Translations under genes and position numbers: made by a program
The notes under the pieces: model-generated
Seen by the model: only the letters and a program-made list of their open reading frames with translations
Databases searched by the model: none
What the model was told of the DNA's origin: nothing
In this document: piece after piece, positions 17,576-25,274 of the stretch
Numbering within the stretch: position 1 is the stretch's first letter
How the letters are laid out: every line of letters starts with the position of its first letter
Source of the DNA: Candidatus Aquiluna sp. UB-MaderosW2red
GTDB taxonomy: Bacteria > Actinomycetota > Actinomycetes > Actinomycetales > Microbacteriaceae
Direction: 5' to 3'
DNA: 64,000 nt
Assembly: GCF_900100865.1 (NCBI RefSeq)
Contig: NZ_LT627734.1
Coordinates: 1,488,001 to 1,552,000, forward strand

Positions 17576-18531
17576 GCCTGCGCCATCAGGTTTAACGGCT
17601 CGATTTCAAGATTCTTCTTGCCATTGCTGAGTTTTCCAATCGCCACCACCTTGCGTATTCGATTCACGATGCCGACCTGAATCACTAGATCGATTGAGGT
17701 CCCGGCCAGGTTGCTGACGAGCTTTTGGCTGAGTCCCGCAAGCATGCCTAATGATATGAGTCGATTGGGCACTTCATGAAGGCTCCGAGCATGAAGGGTC
17801 GCCATGGTCCCGCTATGGCCATTATTCATGGCCTGAAGCATCTGGCCAAGCTCCGCGCCCCTTACTTCGCCAACCACAATGCGGTCTGGACGCATTCTTA
17901 GAGAGTGGGTCAAAAGGTGCTGCATTGATATTTCACCTAGGCCCTCTTGATTAGCCTCGCGCTCAAATATCCGAATCGCAGGCCAGCGGATCTGAAGCTC
18001 GGGCATTTGCTCAATGCAGATCACACGTTCGCGAAGCTCTGCGATCAAAGCAGAAAGTAGCGTGGTCTTACCCGCCGAGGTCGGCCCGCTGATTATTAGG
18101 TTGGATCGATTTGCGAGAGCCTGTTCGAGGATTTCTCGCTGCGTTAAATCAATAAAGCCGGTAGTTGCAAGCTCGGCCAGTGAGATCTGATTTACCGGGT
18201 GGACTCTGATGCTCACCAGGGTTGAGGCTGAAATGCCGAATGGCAGTATCGCGTGAAAACGGATCCTGCCGATCATGAAATCAGCCGCTGGTTTCGCAAG
18301 ATCAAGGCGAGCCCCAGCATCAAAGGCGAGCTGCCGAATAGCACTAACCAGCTCTTGCTCGGACTCAAAGGGGTTTGGGGCTTGCTCTAGGCCGCGACCA
18401 ACATCTACCAGGCAGTTCTTCGCACCATCAACCAGAATGTCTGTGACGCCGGGTAACTCCAGGAGCCGTTTCAGGGCTTGGGGTATCAGGTCTTTTTCAC
18501 TCATTGACCTATGTTGCGAGGTTTCGAGCAT
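17572..18531 (-). CDS. tadA: TadA/CpaF-family secretion ATPase
   Basis: Hexameric cytoplasmic ATPase that drives assembly of the Tad (Flp) pilus. The 319-residue protein is at the short end for the family. Walker A GPTSAGKTT is at 149-157; an Asp-box-like stretch, Walker B RPDRIVVGEVRG (near 213-224) and a His-box (GHSGTMATLHA) follow in order. It is the first gene of the operon tadA-tadC-pilin-tadE-tadE-like. The CpaE-like protein and prepilin peptidase found in many Tad systems are absent here and must be elsewhere or missing. An inner ATG at 18504 is an alternative start. A 6C-type RNA ending in an intrinsic terminator lies 33 bases upstream on the same strand and may control this operon. 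Confidence 0.92.
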   Translation of the reverse strand: MLETSQHRSMSEKDLIPQALKRLLELPGVTDILVDGAKNCLVDVGRGLEQAPNPFESEQELVSAIRQLAFDAGARLDLAKPAADFMIGRIRFHAILPFGISASTLVSIRVHPVNQISLAELATTGFIDLTQREILEQALANRSNLIISGPTSAGKTTLLSALIAELRERVICIEQMPELQIRWPAIRIFEREANQEGLGEISMQHLLTHSLRMRPDRIVVGEVRGAELGQMLQAMNNGHSGTMATLHARSLHEVPNRLISLGMLAGLSQKLVSNLAGTSIDLVIQVGIVNRIRKVVAIGKLSNGKKNLEIEPLNLMAQA

Positions 18532-18563
18532 GAATAATTGCCAAAAACAATATCTGTGGAAAA

Positions 18564-18600
18564 CAAAAAGGGGCGACAGGTTTGGGGGAAACCTGCCGCC
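18564..18600 (-). terminator. Intrinsic terminator formed by 6C RNA hairpin 2
   Basis: A 12-base stem with one mismatch and a five-C loop, followed in the reverse-strand transcript by CCTTTTTGTTT. It lies 33 bases before the tadA start, so read-through would enter the Tad operon. Confidence 0.8.
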
Positions 18601-18636
18601 AGCGGTGCCAGCATGGGGGGACGCTTAGCACCGCAA
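18564..18636 (-). ncRNA. 6C RNA (actinobacterial C-loop RNA, B11-like)
   Basis: On the reverse strand two stem-loops follow each other, each with a run of cytosines in its loop, which defines the 6C RNA family. Hairpin 1 has an outer stem GCGGTGC with GCACCGC (18634-18628 with 18608-18602) and an inner stem AGCGT with ATGCT closing a CCCCCC loop. Hairpin 2 has GGCGGCAGGTTT, a CCCCC loop and AAACCTGTCGCC, with one mismatch, followed by a T-rich tract. In Mycobacterium tuberculosis the homologue B11 lies beside the Rv3654c-Rv3660c Tad locus, the same context as here. B11-type RNAs act as trans-acting regulators through their C-loops. The 5' end is not known and may lie further right, up to about 18700. 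Confidence 0.85.
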
Positions 18637-18692
18637 ACTAACCGAAGTTAGCACTTTCAAGTGTAGGCGATATTGGCCACGAAGCGTCCCCC
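18616..18692 (-). promoter_or_regulatory. Upstream G5 element complementary to the 6C hairpin-1 loop
   Basis: GGGGGACGCTT on the reverse strand (18692-18682) is exactly complementary over 11 bases to AAGCGTCCCCC (18626-18616), which includes the left inner stem and C-loop of 6C hairpin 1. Between them lie two small perfect hairpins (CACTT-GA-AAGTG and CTAAC-TTCG-GTTAG). If the transcript includes this part, the pairing would compete with hairpin 1. Whether it is transcribed is not known. Confidence 0.5.
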
Positions 18693-18839
18693 AATTTGGG
18701 ATTTTCAGGAAGTTCAAATAATTTATTTATTTACACCGAATCCTCTCGGGCCAGTCCCTAGACTCACAACCAGAACAAGGGCTGCCTGAGATGTTTTCTA
18801 ATCAAAGGCTTGCAAGTCAAAGAAAACGGGAGGGCCAAG

Positions 18840-20813
18840 TTGTCCCAAAATCAAGAGTTCGAGAATCTAGCGAATGAAACCAGAAGCTTTCCACCCACGC
18901 CGGCTTTCACGAACGCCGCCATCGCAAAGCCTGAGCTTTACGAATCGGCCCGGGCAGACCGCTTGGGTTTTTGGGCCGATCAAGCGAATCAACTCCACTG
19001 GCACAAGTCTTTTACCAAGGTTTTAGATTGGTCCAACCCACCTTTTGCCAAATGGTTTGAAGATGGCGAACTAAACATCAGCTATAACTGCCTCGATCGT
19101 CATGTTGAGGCAGGTTTTGGCAAAAGGGTCGCTTTGTTTTTTGAGGGTGAGCCTGGTGACACCAAGGTGTTTACCTATCGCGATCTTCTCAATGAGGTCA
19201 AAAAGGCCGCGAACCTGCTTTTGAAACTCGGTGTCAGTCCTGGCGATCGGGTGGCGATTTATATGCCAATGATTCCTGAAGCAATCATTGCGATGCAAGC
19301 GGTGGCTAGGGTCGGTGCGGTGCACTCGGTTATCTTCGGTGGATTCTCAGCCGACTCATTGGCATCAAGAATTCAAGACGCCGAGGCAAAGATAGTTATC
19401 ACAGCTGATGGAGGTTTTCGCAAGGGCAAGGCTAGTGCTCTAAAACCCGCGGTCGATGAGGCTCTAGCAAATCAAAATTGCCCGAGCGTGGAGCACGTGT
19501 TGGTCGTGCAGCGAACCAAGGGGGAAGTGGCCTGGAATCCGGTCACCGATCTTTGGTGGCACGAAGAGATGCAGGTGGTCTCAAATCAGCACGAAGCCTT
19601 GGGCTTTGGTGCCGAGCACCCGCTATTTATTCTTTATACCTCTGGTACCACCGGAAAGCCCAAAGGCATCATGCACACTACCGGTGGCTATCTCACCCAG
19701 GCCAGCTATACCCATAAAAACGTTTTTGATTTGCAGCCCGCTCAAGACATTTACTGGTGCACGGCGGATGTCGGCTGGATAACCGGGCACACATATGTGG
19801 CTTACGGGCCGTTGGCAAATGGTTCAACTCAGGTCATTTACGAAGGCACCCCCGACACTCCCGACTGGGGCCGCTGGTGGGACATCATTCAGAAGTATCA
19901 CGTTTCGATTTTCTACACTGCACCAACAGCGATTAGAAGCTTTATGAAGCTCGGCCGCAAAGTGGTGCAGCATTACGACCTGAGCTCAATCAGAGTCTTG
20001 GGTTCGGTTGGCGAGCCAATAAACCCCGAGGCTTGGATGTGGTACCGCGAAGTTATTGGTTCAAACCTTGCCCCAATAGTCGACACCTGGTGGCAAACCG
20101 AAACCGGCGCAATCATGATTTCGCCACTCCCCGGCATAACTCACACAAAGCCGGGCAGCGCCCAGGTTGCAGTGCCAGGCATTGAGCTGGCAATCCTCGA
20201 TGAAGCGGGAGCACCTGTTGGCCCGGGCCACGGTGGCTACCTCACCATCTCAGAGCCCTGGCCCGCGATGCTGCGGGGTATTTGGAAAGACCCTGAGCGT
20301 TTCCAAGAAACCTACTGGGACAGATTCCCCGGCAGCTATTTTGCGGGAGACGGCGCCAAATTTGACCTAGATGGCGATCTTTGGCTTCTGGGTCGAGTGG
20401 ATGATGTGATGAACGTCTCCGGCCATAGGCTTTCAACTGCCGAAATTGAATCGGCGCTTGTGTCTCACCCCTTTGTTGCCGAAGCTGCGGTGGTGGGAGC
20501 CAAAGATGAAACTACGGGTCAAGCAATTGTTGCCTTTGTGATTTTGCGCAGCAGCCAACTCAATGATCTGGGTAGCGAGGCTGACACCTCCAAGATCTTG
20601 CGCGATCATGTTGCAAAAGAAATCGGGGCAATTGCGAGGCCAAGAACCATCATCGTGGTGAGTGAATTACCCAAGACTCGTTCCGGCAAGATCATGCGCA
20701 GGCTCCTTAGGGATGTCGCTGAGGATCGCCCGGTGGGAGACATCACCACTTTGACCGACACCTCGGTAATGGACACAATCACCGGCAAGATTAATGCCGG
20801 CCATAGCGAGTAA
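18840..20813 (+). CDS. acsA: Acetyl-coenzyme A synthetase
   Basis: Activates acetate to acetyl-CoA through an acetyl-AMP intermediate, using ATP. From the chosen start it has 657 residues, the normal length. The ATP-binding P-loop-like motif YTSGTTGKPKG lies near residue 272, the WWQTETG motif near 420, and the C-terminal domain ends with the Lys acylation site in PKTRSGKIMRRLLR, the target of Pat-type acetylation. The open frame extends ten codons upstream, but GGGAGGG at 18828-18834 sits six bases before the TTG at 18840, which gives MSQNQEFENL. The GNAT gene begins three bases after the stop, so the two are probably one transcript. That GNAT protein might be the acetyltransferase that modifies Acs, but this is speculation. 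Confidence 0.95.
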   Translation: MSQNQEFENLANETRSFPPTPAFTNAAIAKPELYESARADRLGFWADQANQLHWHKSFTKVLDWSNPPFAKWFEDGELNISYNCLDRHVEAGFGKRVALFFEGEPGDTKVFTYRDLLNEVKKAANLLLKLGVSPGDRVAIYMPMIPEAIIAMQAVARVGAVHSVIFGGFSADSLASRIQDAEAKIVITADGGFRKGKASALKPAVDEALANQNCPSVEHVLVVQRTKGEVAWNPVTDLWWHEEMQVVSNQHEALGFGAEHPLFILYTSGTTGKPKGIMHTTGGYLTQASYTHKNVFDLQPAQDIYWCTADVGWITGHTYVAYGPLANGSTQVIYEGTPDTPDWGRWWDIIQKYHVSIFYTAPTAIRSFMKLGRKVVQHYDLSSIRVLGSVGEPINPEAWMWYREVIGSNLAPIVDTWWQTETGAIMISPLPGITHTKPGSAQVAVPGIELAILDEAGAPVGPGHGGYLTISEPWPAMLRGIWKDPERFQETYWDRFPGSYFAGDGAKFDLDGDLWLLGRVDDVMNVSGHRLSTAEIESALVSHPFVAEAAVVGAKDETTGQAIVAFVILRSSQLNDLGSEADTSKILRDHVAKEIGAIARPRTIIVVSELPKTRSGKIMRRLLRDVAEDRPVGDITTLTDTSVMDTITGKINAGHSE

Positions 20814-20815
20814 GC

Positions 20816-21253
20816 ATGCGGCTACGAAGGGCCGAGCCTAAGGATCTAGCTAATTTGACCCAGCTAATGTTGGAGTTCAGCACTGAGGCCCTGAGTCCTT
20901 TAGAAAAAAATCACATCGAAGCGGCGGTCGAACCATTACTGACTGAAAACCCGCACGGTGTGATCTTGGTGGCCCAAGATCAAGAGCTCTTGGGATATTT
21001 AGTTATGAGCTTTGGCTGGGGCATCGAATCTGGCGGCAAAGAAGCGCTCATCGACGAGGTTTATATCTCCCCCGATGCCAGAAATCAGGGTCTAGGGCGC
21101 TCCCTTGCCGAGCTGGCAATTGAGCATGCCAAAGCCAATGGTGTGAGGGTGATTTTTTTAGAAACCGAAAAGCCAAACGATCGGGTGCGAAAGCTATATC
21201 ACCGGATCGGTTTTGAGCAAGAGGATTCTGTCTGGCTCAGAAAAAAGCTTTAG
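20816..21253 (+). CDS. GNAT-family N-acetyltransferase
   Basis: A 145-residue single-domain acetyltransferase using acetyl-CoA. The order of elements is typical: LRRAEPKDLANLTQLMLEF (first strand and helix), GVILVAQDQELLGYLVMSF, EALIDEVYISPDARNQGLGRSLAELAIEHA with the acetyl-CoA-binding Q/RxxGxG/A (RNQGLG), and VRVIFLETEKPNDRVRKLYHRIGF. The gene follows acsA with two bases between stop and ATG, so it is almost certainly co-transcribed. The substrate is unknown; co-expression with acetyl-CoA synthetase makes a role in acetate or Acs regulation possible but unproved. Confidence 0.88.
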   Translation: MRLRRAEPKDLANLTQLMLEFSTEALSPLEKNHIEAAVEPLLTENPHGVILVAQDQELLGYLVMSFGWGIESGGKEALIDEVYISPDARNQGLGRSLAELAIEHAKANGVRVIFLETEKPNDRVRKLYHRIGFEQEDSVWLRKKL

Positions 21254-21712
21254 CTATAAAAATTCAATAATCAGTTCAATTTCCACCGGGGAGTCGAGCG
21301 GCAAGGATGCCACCCCAACTGAACTTCGGGCATGCCTGCCAAGCTCACCAAAAATGCTCTCCAGTAACTCAGAAGCCCCATTGATCACGCTCGGCTGGGC
21401 CGTGAAATCCGGGGTTGAGGCAACAAAACCGACCACCTTGACAATCTTGGTAATGCGATCAAGGTTGCCGATTACCCCCTTGGTCGCAGCAAGGGCATTT
21501 AGCAAACACCTTGCAGCCATTGCCTTTGCCTGCTCGGGCTCAATGCCAGCACCGAGCTTGCCGGTGGCCATGAGCTGTCCATCGATTAGAGGCAGCTGGC
21601 CAGCGGTGAAAACTAGGTTGCCAGAAACAATGGCTGGCAAATAGGCACCTGCCGGGGCTGCAACATTCGGAAGCTCTAGACCGAGGTCAAGGATTCTTTG
21701 TTCAACACTCAT
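21254..21712 (-). CDS. RidA-family protein (reactive imine/enamine deaminase)
   Basis: Small trimeric enzyme of the YjgF/YER057c/UK114 family; RidA members hydrolyse reactive 2-aminoacrylate imines formed by PLP enzymes. The 152-residue protein has the family marks NLVFTAGQLPLIDG, AARCLLNALAA, DRITKIVKVVGFVAS and the C-terminal PLDSPVEIELIIEF. Classic RidA carries a catalytic Arg in a C-terminal SRxxV-type motif; here the corresponding region reads HARSSVGVASLP, which holds the Arg. The start lies directly against the DUF4177 mini-gene (stop at 21713), and the two are one transcript. The gene converges tail to tail with the GNAT gene with no spacer. Confidence 0.9.
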   Translation of the reverse strand: MSVEQRILDLGLELPNVAAPAGAYLPAIVSGNLVFTAGQLPLIDGQLMATGKLGAGIEPEQAKAMAARCLLNALAATKGVIGNLDRITKIVKVVGFVASTPDFTAQPSVINGASELLESIFGELGRHARSSVGVASLPLDSPVEIELIIEFL

Positions 21713-21865
21713 TTACTCGGCAGCTTTTTTGAAGAACGCGATTAGGCCGCCCTGTGGGCCGGTGGTTATCTGGACCAGCTCCCAGCCCTGGTTGCCCCAG
21801 GTGTTCAAAATTTGGGTTTCTTTGTGAAGCAAAAGCGGTGTTGTGATGTACTCCCACTTGGTCAT
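21713..21865 (-). CDS. DUF4177 mini-protein (50 residues)
   Basis: A short reverse-strand gene reading MTKWEYITTPLLLHKET and later WGNQGWELVQITTGPQGGLIAFFKK. The WEY start, the GxxGWELV motif and the closing FFKK stretch are typical of DUF4177 proteins, which often sit directly before ridA in Actinobacteria. Its stop is adjacent to the ridA ATG, and AGGAGC precedes its own ATG, which supports a real coupled gene. The function of the family is unknown. It is 36 codons or so from the divergent penicillin-binding protein gene, with a shared promoter gap of 41 bases. Confidence 0.88.
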   Translation of the reverse strand: MTKWEYITTPLLLHKETQILNTWGNQGWELVQITTGPQGGLIAFFKKAAE

Positions 21866-21906
21866 TTACAGCTCCTAATCAGCAAGTCTTCGATAACCTA
21901 GAGTCT

Positions 21907-24456
21907 ATGTCCGGAAAGTCAAAAGGTTCGGCGCTCACAACTTTTCTAAAGTTTGGTCTGTTCAGCGCTGTAGCGGGAGTCTTATCTGTCGCACTCCTAG
22001 CACCTGCAGTCGCAGTTGCCGGAGTTGCGGCCTCTACCGGCATAGGCATGTTCGAAGGACTTCCAAGTTATATTCGCCCGGTTAATTCGGCCGAGTCATC
22101 CACGGTCTACGCGCTAAAAAATGGCGTGCCGGTCAAGATGGCGACCTTCTTCCACGAGAACCGGGTTGAAGTTCCATTTGAGGACATCTCCCCGAACCTG
22201 GTCAACGCGGTAATCGCGACAGAGGACCCAAGATTTTATGAGCACGGCGGCGTAGACATTATTTCGCTGGTGCGCGCGGCACTTACCAATCTCGCAACCT
22301 TTGGTGATGGTCCGGGAGCTTCCACAATCACAATGCAATACGTGCGGCAGTCTCTAGTTGAAGCCGCCAACCTCTCGGGAGACGCGAGCGCAATCGCAGC
22401 CGCTACCGAGGTGACTATCGAGCGAAAGCTGCGAGAAATCAGGCTTTCAATTGCGCTTGAACAGCAATTCAGCAAAAAAGACATTCTTGCCGGCTACCTG
22501 AACTTGGTTTTTTTGGGCAATCAGATTAACGGTGTTGAGACTGCTTCGCAGTACTACTTCGGAATAAGCGCCAAGGACCTGAACATTCCGCAGGCTGCCT
22601 ACCTTGCCGCCATGCTGAAATCTCCGAACGATTACAAACCCGATGAAGCAGCCAACCTTGAGCGCGGCATAGGGCGTCGCAACTACGTGCTCCAGCAAAT
22701 GGCAGACGCTGGGTATATCTCCTTTGAGCAAGCCGAGTCCTATAAGACCTCTCCAATTCAGACCAAAATCACTAAAACCAGGCAGGGTTGCCAGGAGAAC
22801 CAGGTAACCGCTTTTTTCTGCGACTTCACCGTGTGGACAATTCGAAACTCGCCCGAGTTCGGTGTCACCCCGGAGGAGCGTGAGATTCTGCTTCGCCGCG
22901 GCGGCCTGGAGATTTACACCAGTTTAGATTTGTCGGTTCAGCAGGTGGCCTGGGACACCACAATGGAAGACCTACCTCCCGAGAACGAGTGGGGCTTTGG
23001 CACCGCGTCAGTCTCGGTTGAAGTTGGAACCGGAAGAATAATTTCGATGGCCCAGAACAGATATTTTGATCAATCCACCGAGCCGGTACTTGGCGGCACG
23101 AGCGTGAACTACAACACCGATAAAAACTACGGCGGCTCATCTGGATTCCAGCCCGGATCTACCTATAAGGTCTTCACCTTGGCCCAGTGGCTAAAAGATG
23201 GTCACACCCTGGGTGAACACGTGGATGGTCGAATCTTCACCGGTGAAGATGTCGACCTCGATGGCAAACCCGACCCGGTGAAAATCTGGAATGTTGAAAA
23301 GGATTTCCGTGCCAGCTGTGGCGGGGTGGCAGGGCTTTGGGAGGTCAATAACTCAGGTGATAAGACCGTAGATGACATAAGCGTTTTTCAAGCGGTTGTG
23401 ACTTCCCAGAACACCGCCTTTGCGGCAATGGCAGCTCAGCTGGATCTTTGTGCGATTAGGGACACTGCAGCAGCATTTGGTGTCCATCGCGCCGATGGTG
23501 CTGAGCTTGAATACTTCCCCGCATCAATTTTGGGCACTAACGAAATCTCGCCTCTAGCTATGGCTGCGGCTTACGCCGGAATCTCCAATGCCGGCCTTTA
23601 CTGCTCACCAGTAGCGATTGATAAGGTGCTACTAAGAAGAACAAAGGAAGAACTTCCGGTTCCAAAGACCCAGTGCTCTCAAGCTGTAACTCCTGAAATT
23701 GCGGCAGCAATGACCCAGGTTATGCGCTCGGTAGTTTCGGGTGGTACCGGTGCGGCGGCGAACCCGGGTGATGGCACCCCGCTAGCCGGTAAAACTGGAA
23801 CAACCGACCGAAGAATCCACACCTGGATGACCGGCTTCTCATCAAAGGTTGCCACCGCAACCTGGGTAGGTAACGTAGTGGGCCTCACATCGCAATCTTC
23901 TAAGAGCATCAATGGCAGGGCCGTGTCGACGATTCGCCACTCGATCTGGAAAGAGATCATGCGAGAGGTCGATAAGCACTATGAAGGTGAAGCCTTCCCA
24001 AGCCCAGACCCAAAGTATGTTATTGCTCCCATGGTCACGGTCCCAGAGGTTACCGGTTTTGAATTAGAGAGCGCGAAGGTTCAGTTAGTCACTGCAGGCC
24101 TGAGCATGCAGGTTATTACCAGAGAAGTTGCCTCCAGCCAGCCGGTTGGCGCAATTGCCTACACAACCCCAGAATTTGGAACCCCAGTTCCCAAGGGCTC
24201 GATTGTCAAAGTCTTCATTTCCTCCGGTGGAAAAATAGTGGTTCCGAACATTGCGGGTATGGATTACACGAATGCCTTTGCCACTTTGCAGGAACTCGGC
24301 CTGACCCCCTCTTTCCCACAACCAAGTCAGTTAAGCCTGAATTCAAGGTGTGATCCAATCTGGCCAAACGATCTAGCAATTGGAACTTCGCCCGCCGTGG
24401 GGACCGAGGTTTCCAATGCCAGTGCAATCTTGGTCATACCAAATAAATGTGGCTAG
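21907..24456 (+). CDS. ponA: Class A penicillin-binding protein with PASTA domains (transglycosylase/transpeptidase)
   Basis: Bifunctional cell-wall enzyme that polymerises lipid II into glycan strands and cross-links peptides. The 849-residue protein has a short cytoplasmic tail and one membrane anchor (about residues 16-44). The GT51 transglycosylase domain shows ATEDPRFYEHGGVD with the catalytic Glu and ASTITMQYVRQ. The transpeptidase domain shows the SxxK motif PGSTYKVF near residue 420, the SxN motif SQN near 500 and KTGTTD near 634. Two PASTA repeats (VPEVTGFELESAKVQL and VPNIAGMDYTNAF) close the protein. PASTA domains bind muropeptides or beta-lactams in related proteins. The start is ATG immediately after a probable short leader. 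It overlaps the phosphoesterase gene by 10 bases. Confidence 0.94.
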   Translation: MSGKSKGSALTTFLKFGLFSAVAGVLSVALLAPAVAVAGVAASTGIGMFEGLPSYIRPVNSAESSTVYALKNGVPVKMATFFHENRVEVPFEDISPNLVNAVIATEDPRFYEHGGVDIISLVRAALTNLATFGDGPGASTITMQYVRQSLVEAANLSGDASAIAAATEVTIERKLREIRLSIALEQQFSKKDILAGYLNLVFLGNQINGVETASQYYFGISAKDLNIPQAAYLAAMLKSPNDYKPDEAANLERGIGRRNYVLQQMADAGYISFEQAESYKTSPIQTKITKTRQGCQENQVTAFFCDFTVWTIRNSPEFGVTPEEREILLRRGGLEIYTSLDLSVQQVAWDTTMEDLPPENEWGFGTASVSVEVGTGRIISMAQNRYFDQSTEPVLGGTSVNYNTDKNYGGSSGFQPGSTYKVFTLAQWLKDGHTLGEHVDGRIFTGEDVDLDGKPDPVKIWNVEKDFRASCGGVAGLWEVNNSGDKTVDDISVFQAVVTSQNTAFAAMAAQLDLCAIRDTAAAFGVHRADGAELEYFPASILGTNEISPLAMAAAYAGISNAGLYCSPVAIDKVLLRRTKEELPVPKTQCSQAVTPEIAAAMTQVMRSVVSGGTGAAANPGDGTPLAGKTGTTDRRIHTWMTGFSSKVATATWVGNVVGLTSQSSKSINGRAVSTIRHSIWKEIMREVDKHYEGEAFPSPDPKYVIAPMVTVPEVTGFELESAKVQLVTAGLSMQVITREVASSQPVGAIAYTTPEFGTPVPKGSIVKVFISSGGKIVVPNIAGMDYTNAFATLQELGLTPSFPQPSQLSLNSRCDPIWPNDLAIGTSPAVGTEVSNASAILVIPNKCG

Positions 24457-25274
24457 CCGGCAATAGTGGGCCCTTTCAGCTGATTGAAAAATCCGTCGAA
24501 ATCGGAGTCAAATCCGCATTCACCATCCTGCATATTTCAGATTTACACTTCGCCCCGGGTCAAAACAAAAAAGCCCACTACCTAAAAGAACTCGCCGAAC
24601 TTGAGCCCGACCTTGTAATCAACACCGGTGATAACCTCGGACACTCTCAGGCCATCAATCCAACACTTAGCGCGCTGGCACCGCTATTGGATCTTCCAGG
24701 GGTGTTTGTGAATGGTTCAAACGACTACCGAGCGCCGAAGCCAAGAAATCCTCTGAAATACTTCCAAGGGCCCTCTCAGGCTAATAACGCAAATACCCTT
24801 GACACCAACCGATTTACTCGAGAGCTTGAAACAGCTGGCTGGCTTAATCTCAATAATCGAGCTGGCTCGATAGATATCAAAGGATCAAGGCTGGGCTTTT
24901 TGGGACTGGATGACCCTCATGAAGATCTGGATAATCTTCAGGGTCTCACAAAGCAGCGCCTCAGCGTTGATTCGGCCGAAGTCATATTCGGTATAGCTCA
25001 CGCCCCCTATCTTCGAGTAATTGAGAGCTTCACCAAGCTTGACGCGAGCTTGATCTTTGCCGGCCACACCCACGGCGGTCAGATTTGCCTGCCCGGTCAA
25101 AGCGCTCTGGTGACAAACTGCGATTTGCCAACCCAACACGCTTCTGGGCTCTCGGCCTGGGAGTTTGGCGATAAGCAGTCAATACTTCACGTGTCCCAAG
25201 GGCTGGGCTGTTCGATTTACGCTCCAGTGAGGCTCTTCTGCCCCCCGAGCGCGACGCTCTTGACTATTTCTTAG
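24447..25274 (+). CDS. Metallophosphoesterase (calcineurin-like, YkuE/LpxH-type)
   Basis: A 275-residue phosphoesterase with the five-motif binuclear metal site: DLHF ([10 protein letters not shown]), GDN (NTGDNLGHS), GNDY variant (NGSNDYRAP), an H in FGIAHAP, and GHTHGGQ. These bind two divalent metals and hydrolyse phosphoester bonds. The typical GNH(E/D) motif reads GSNDY here, so the His of motif III is replaced by Asp, as in the YkuE-like branch. No signal peptide is obvious, so it is likely cytoplasmic or membrane-associated. It overlaps the PBP gene by 10 bases; pairing of a PBP gene with this phosphoesterase is common in Actinobacteria. The substrate is unknown. The true start may be a few codons downstream of the overlap. 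Confidence 0.88.
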   Translation: MWLAGNSGPFQLIEKSVEIGVKSAFTILHISDLHFAPGQNKKAHYLKELAELEPDLVINTGDNLGHSQAINPTLSALAPLLDLPGVFVNGSNDYRAPKPRNPLKYFQGPSQANNANTLDTNRFTRELETAGWLNLNNRAGSIDIKGSRLGFLGLDDPHEDLDNLQGLTKQRLSVDSAEVIFGIAHAPYLRVIESFTKLDASLIFAGHTHGGQICLPGQSALVTNCDLPTQHASGLSAWEFGDKQSILHVSQGLGCSIYAPVRLFCPPSATLLTIS

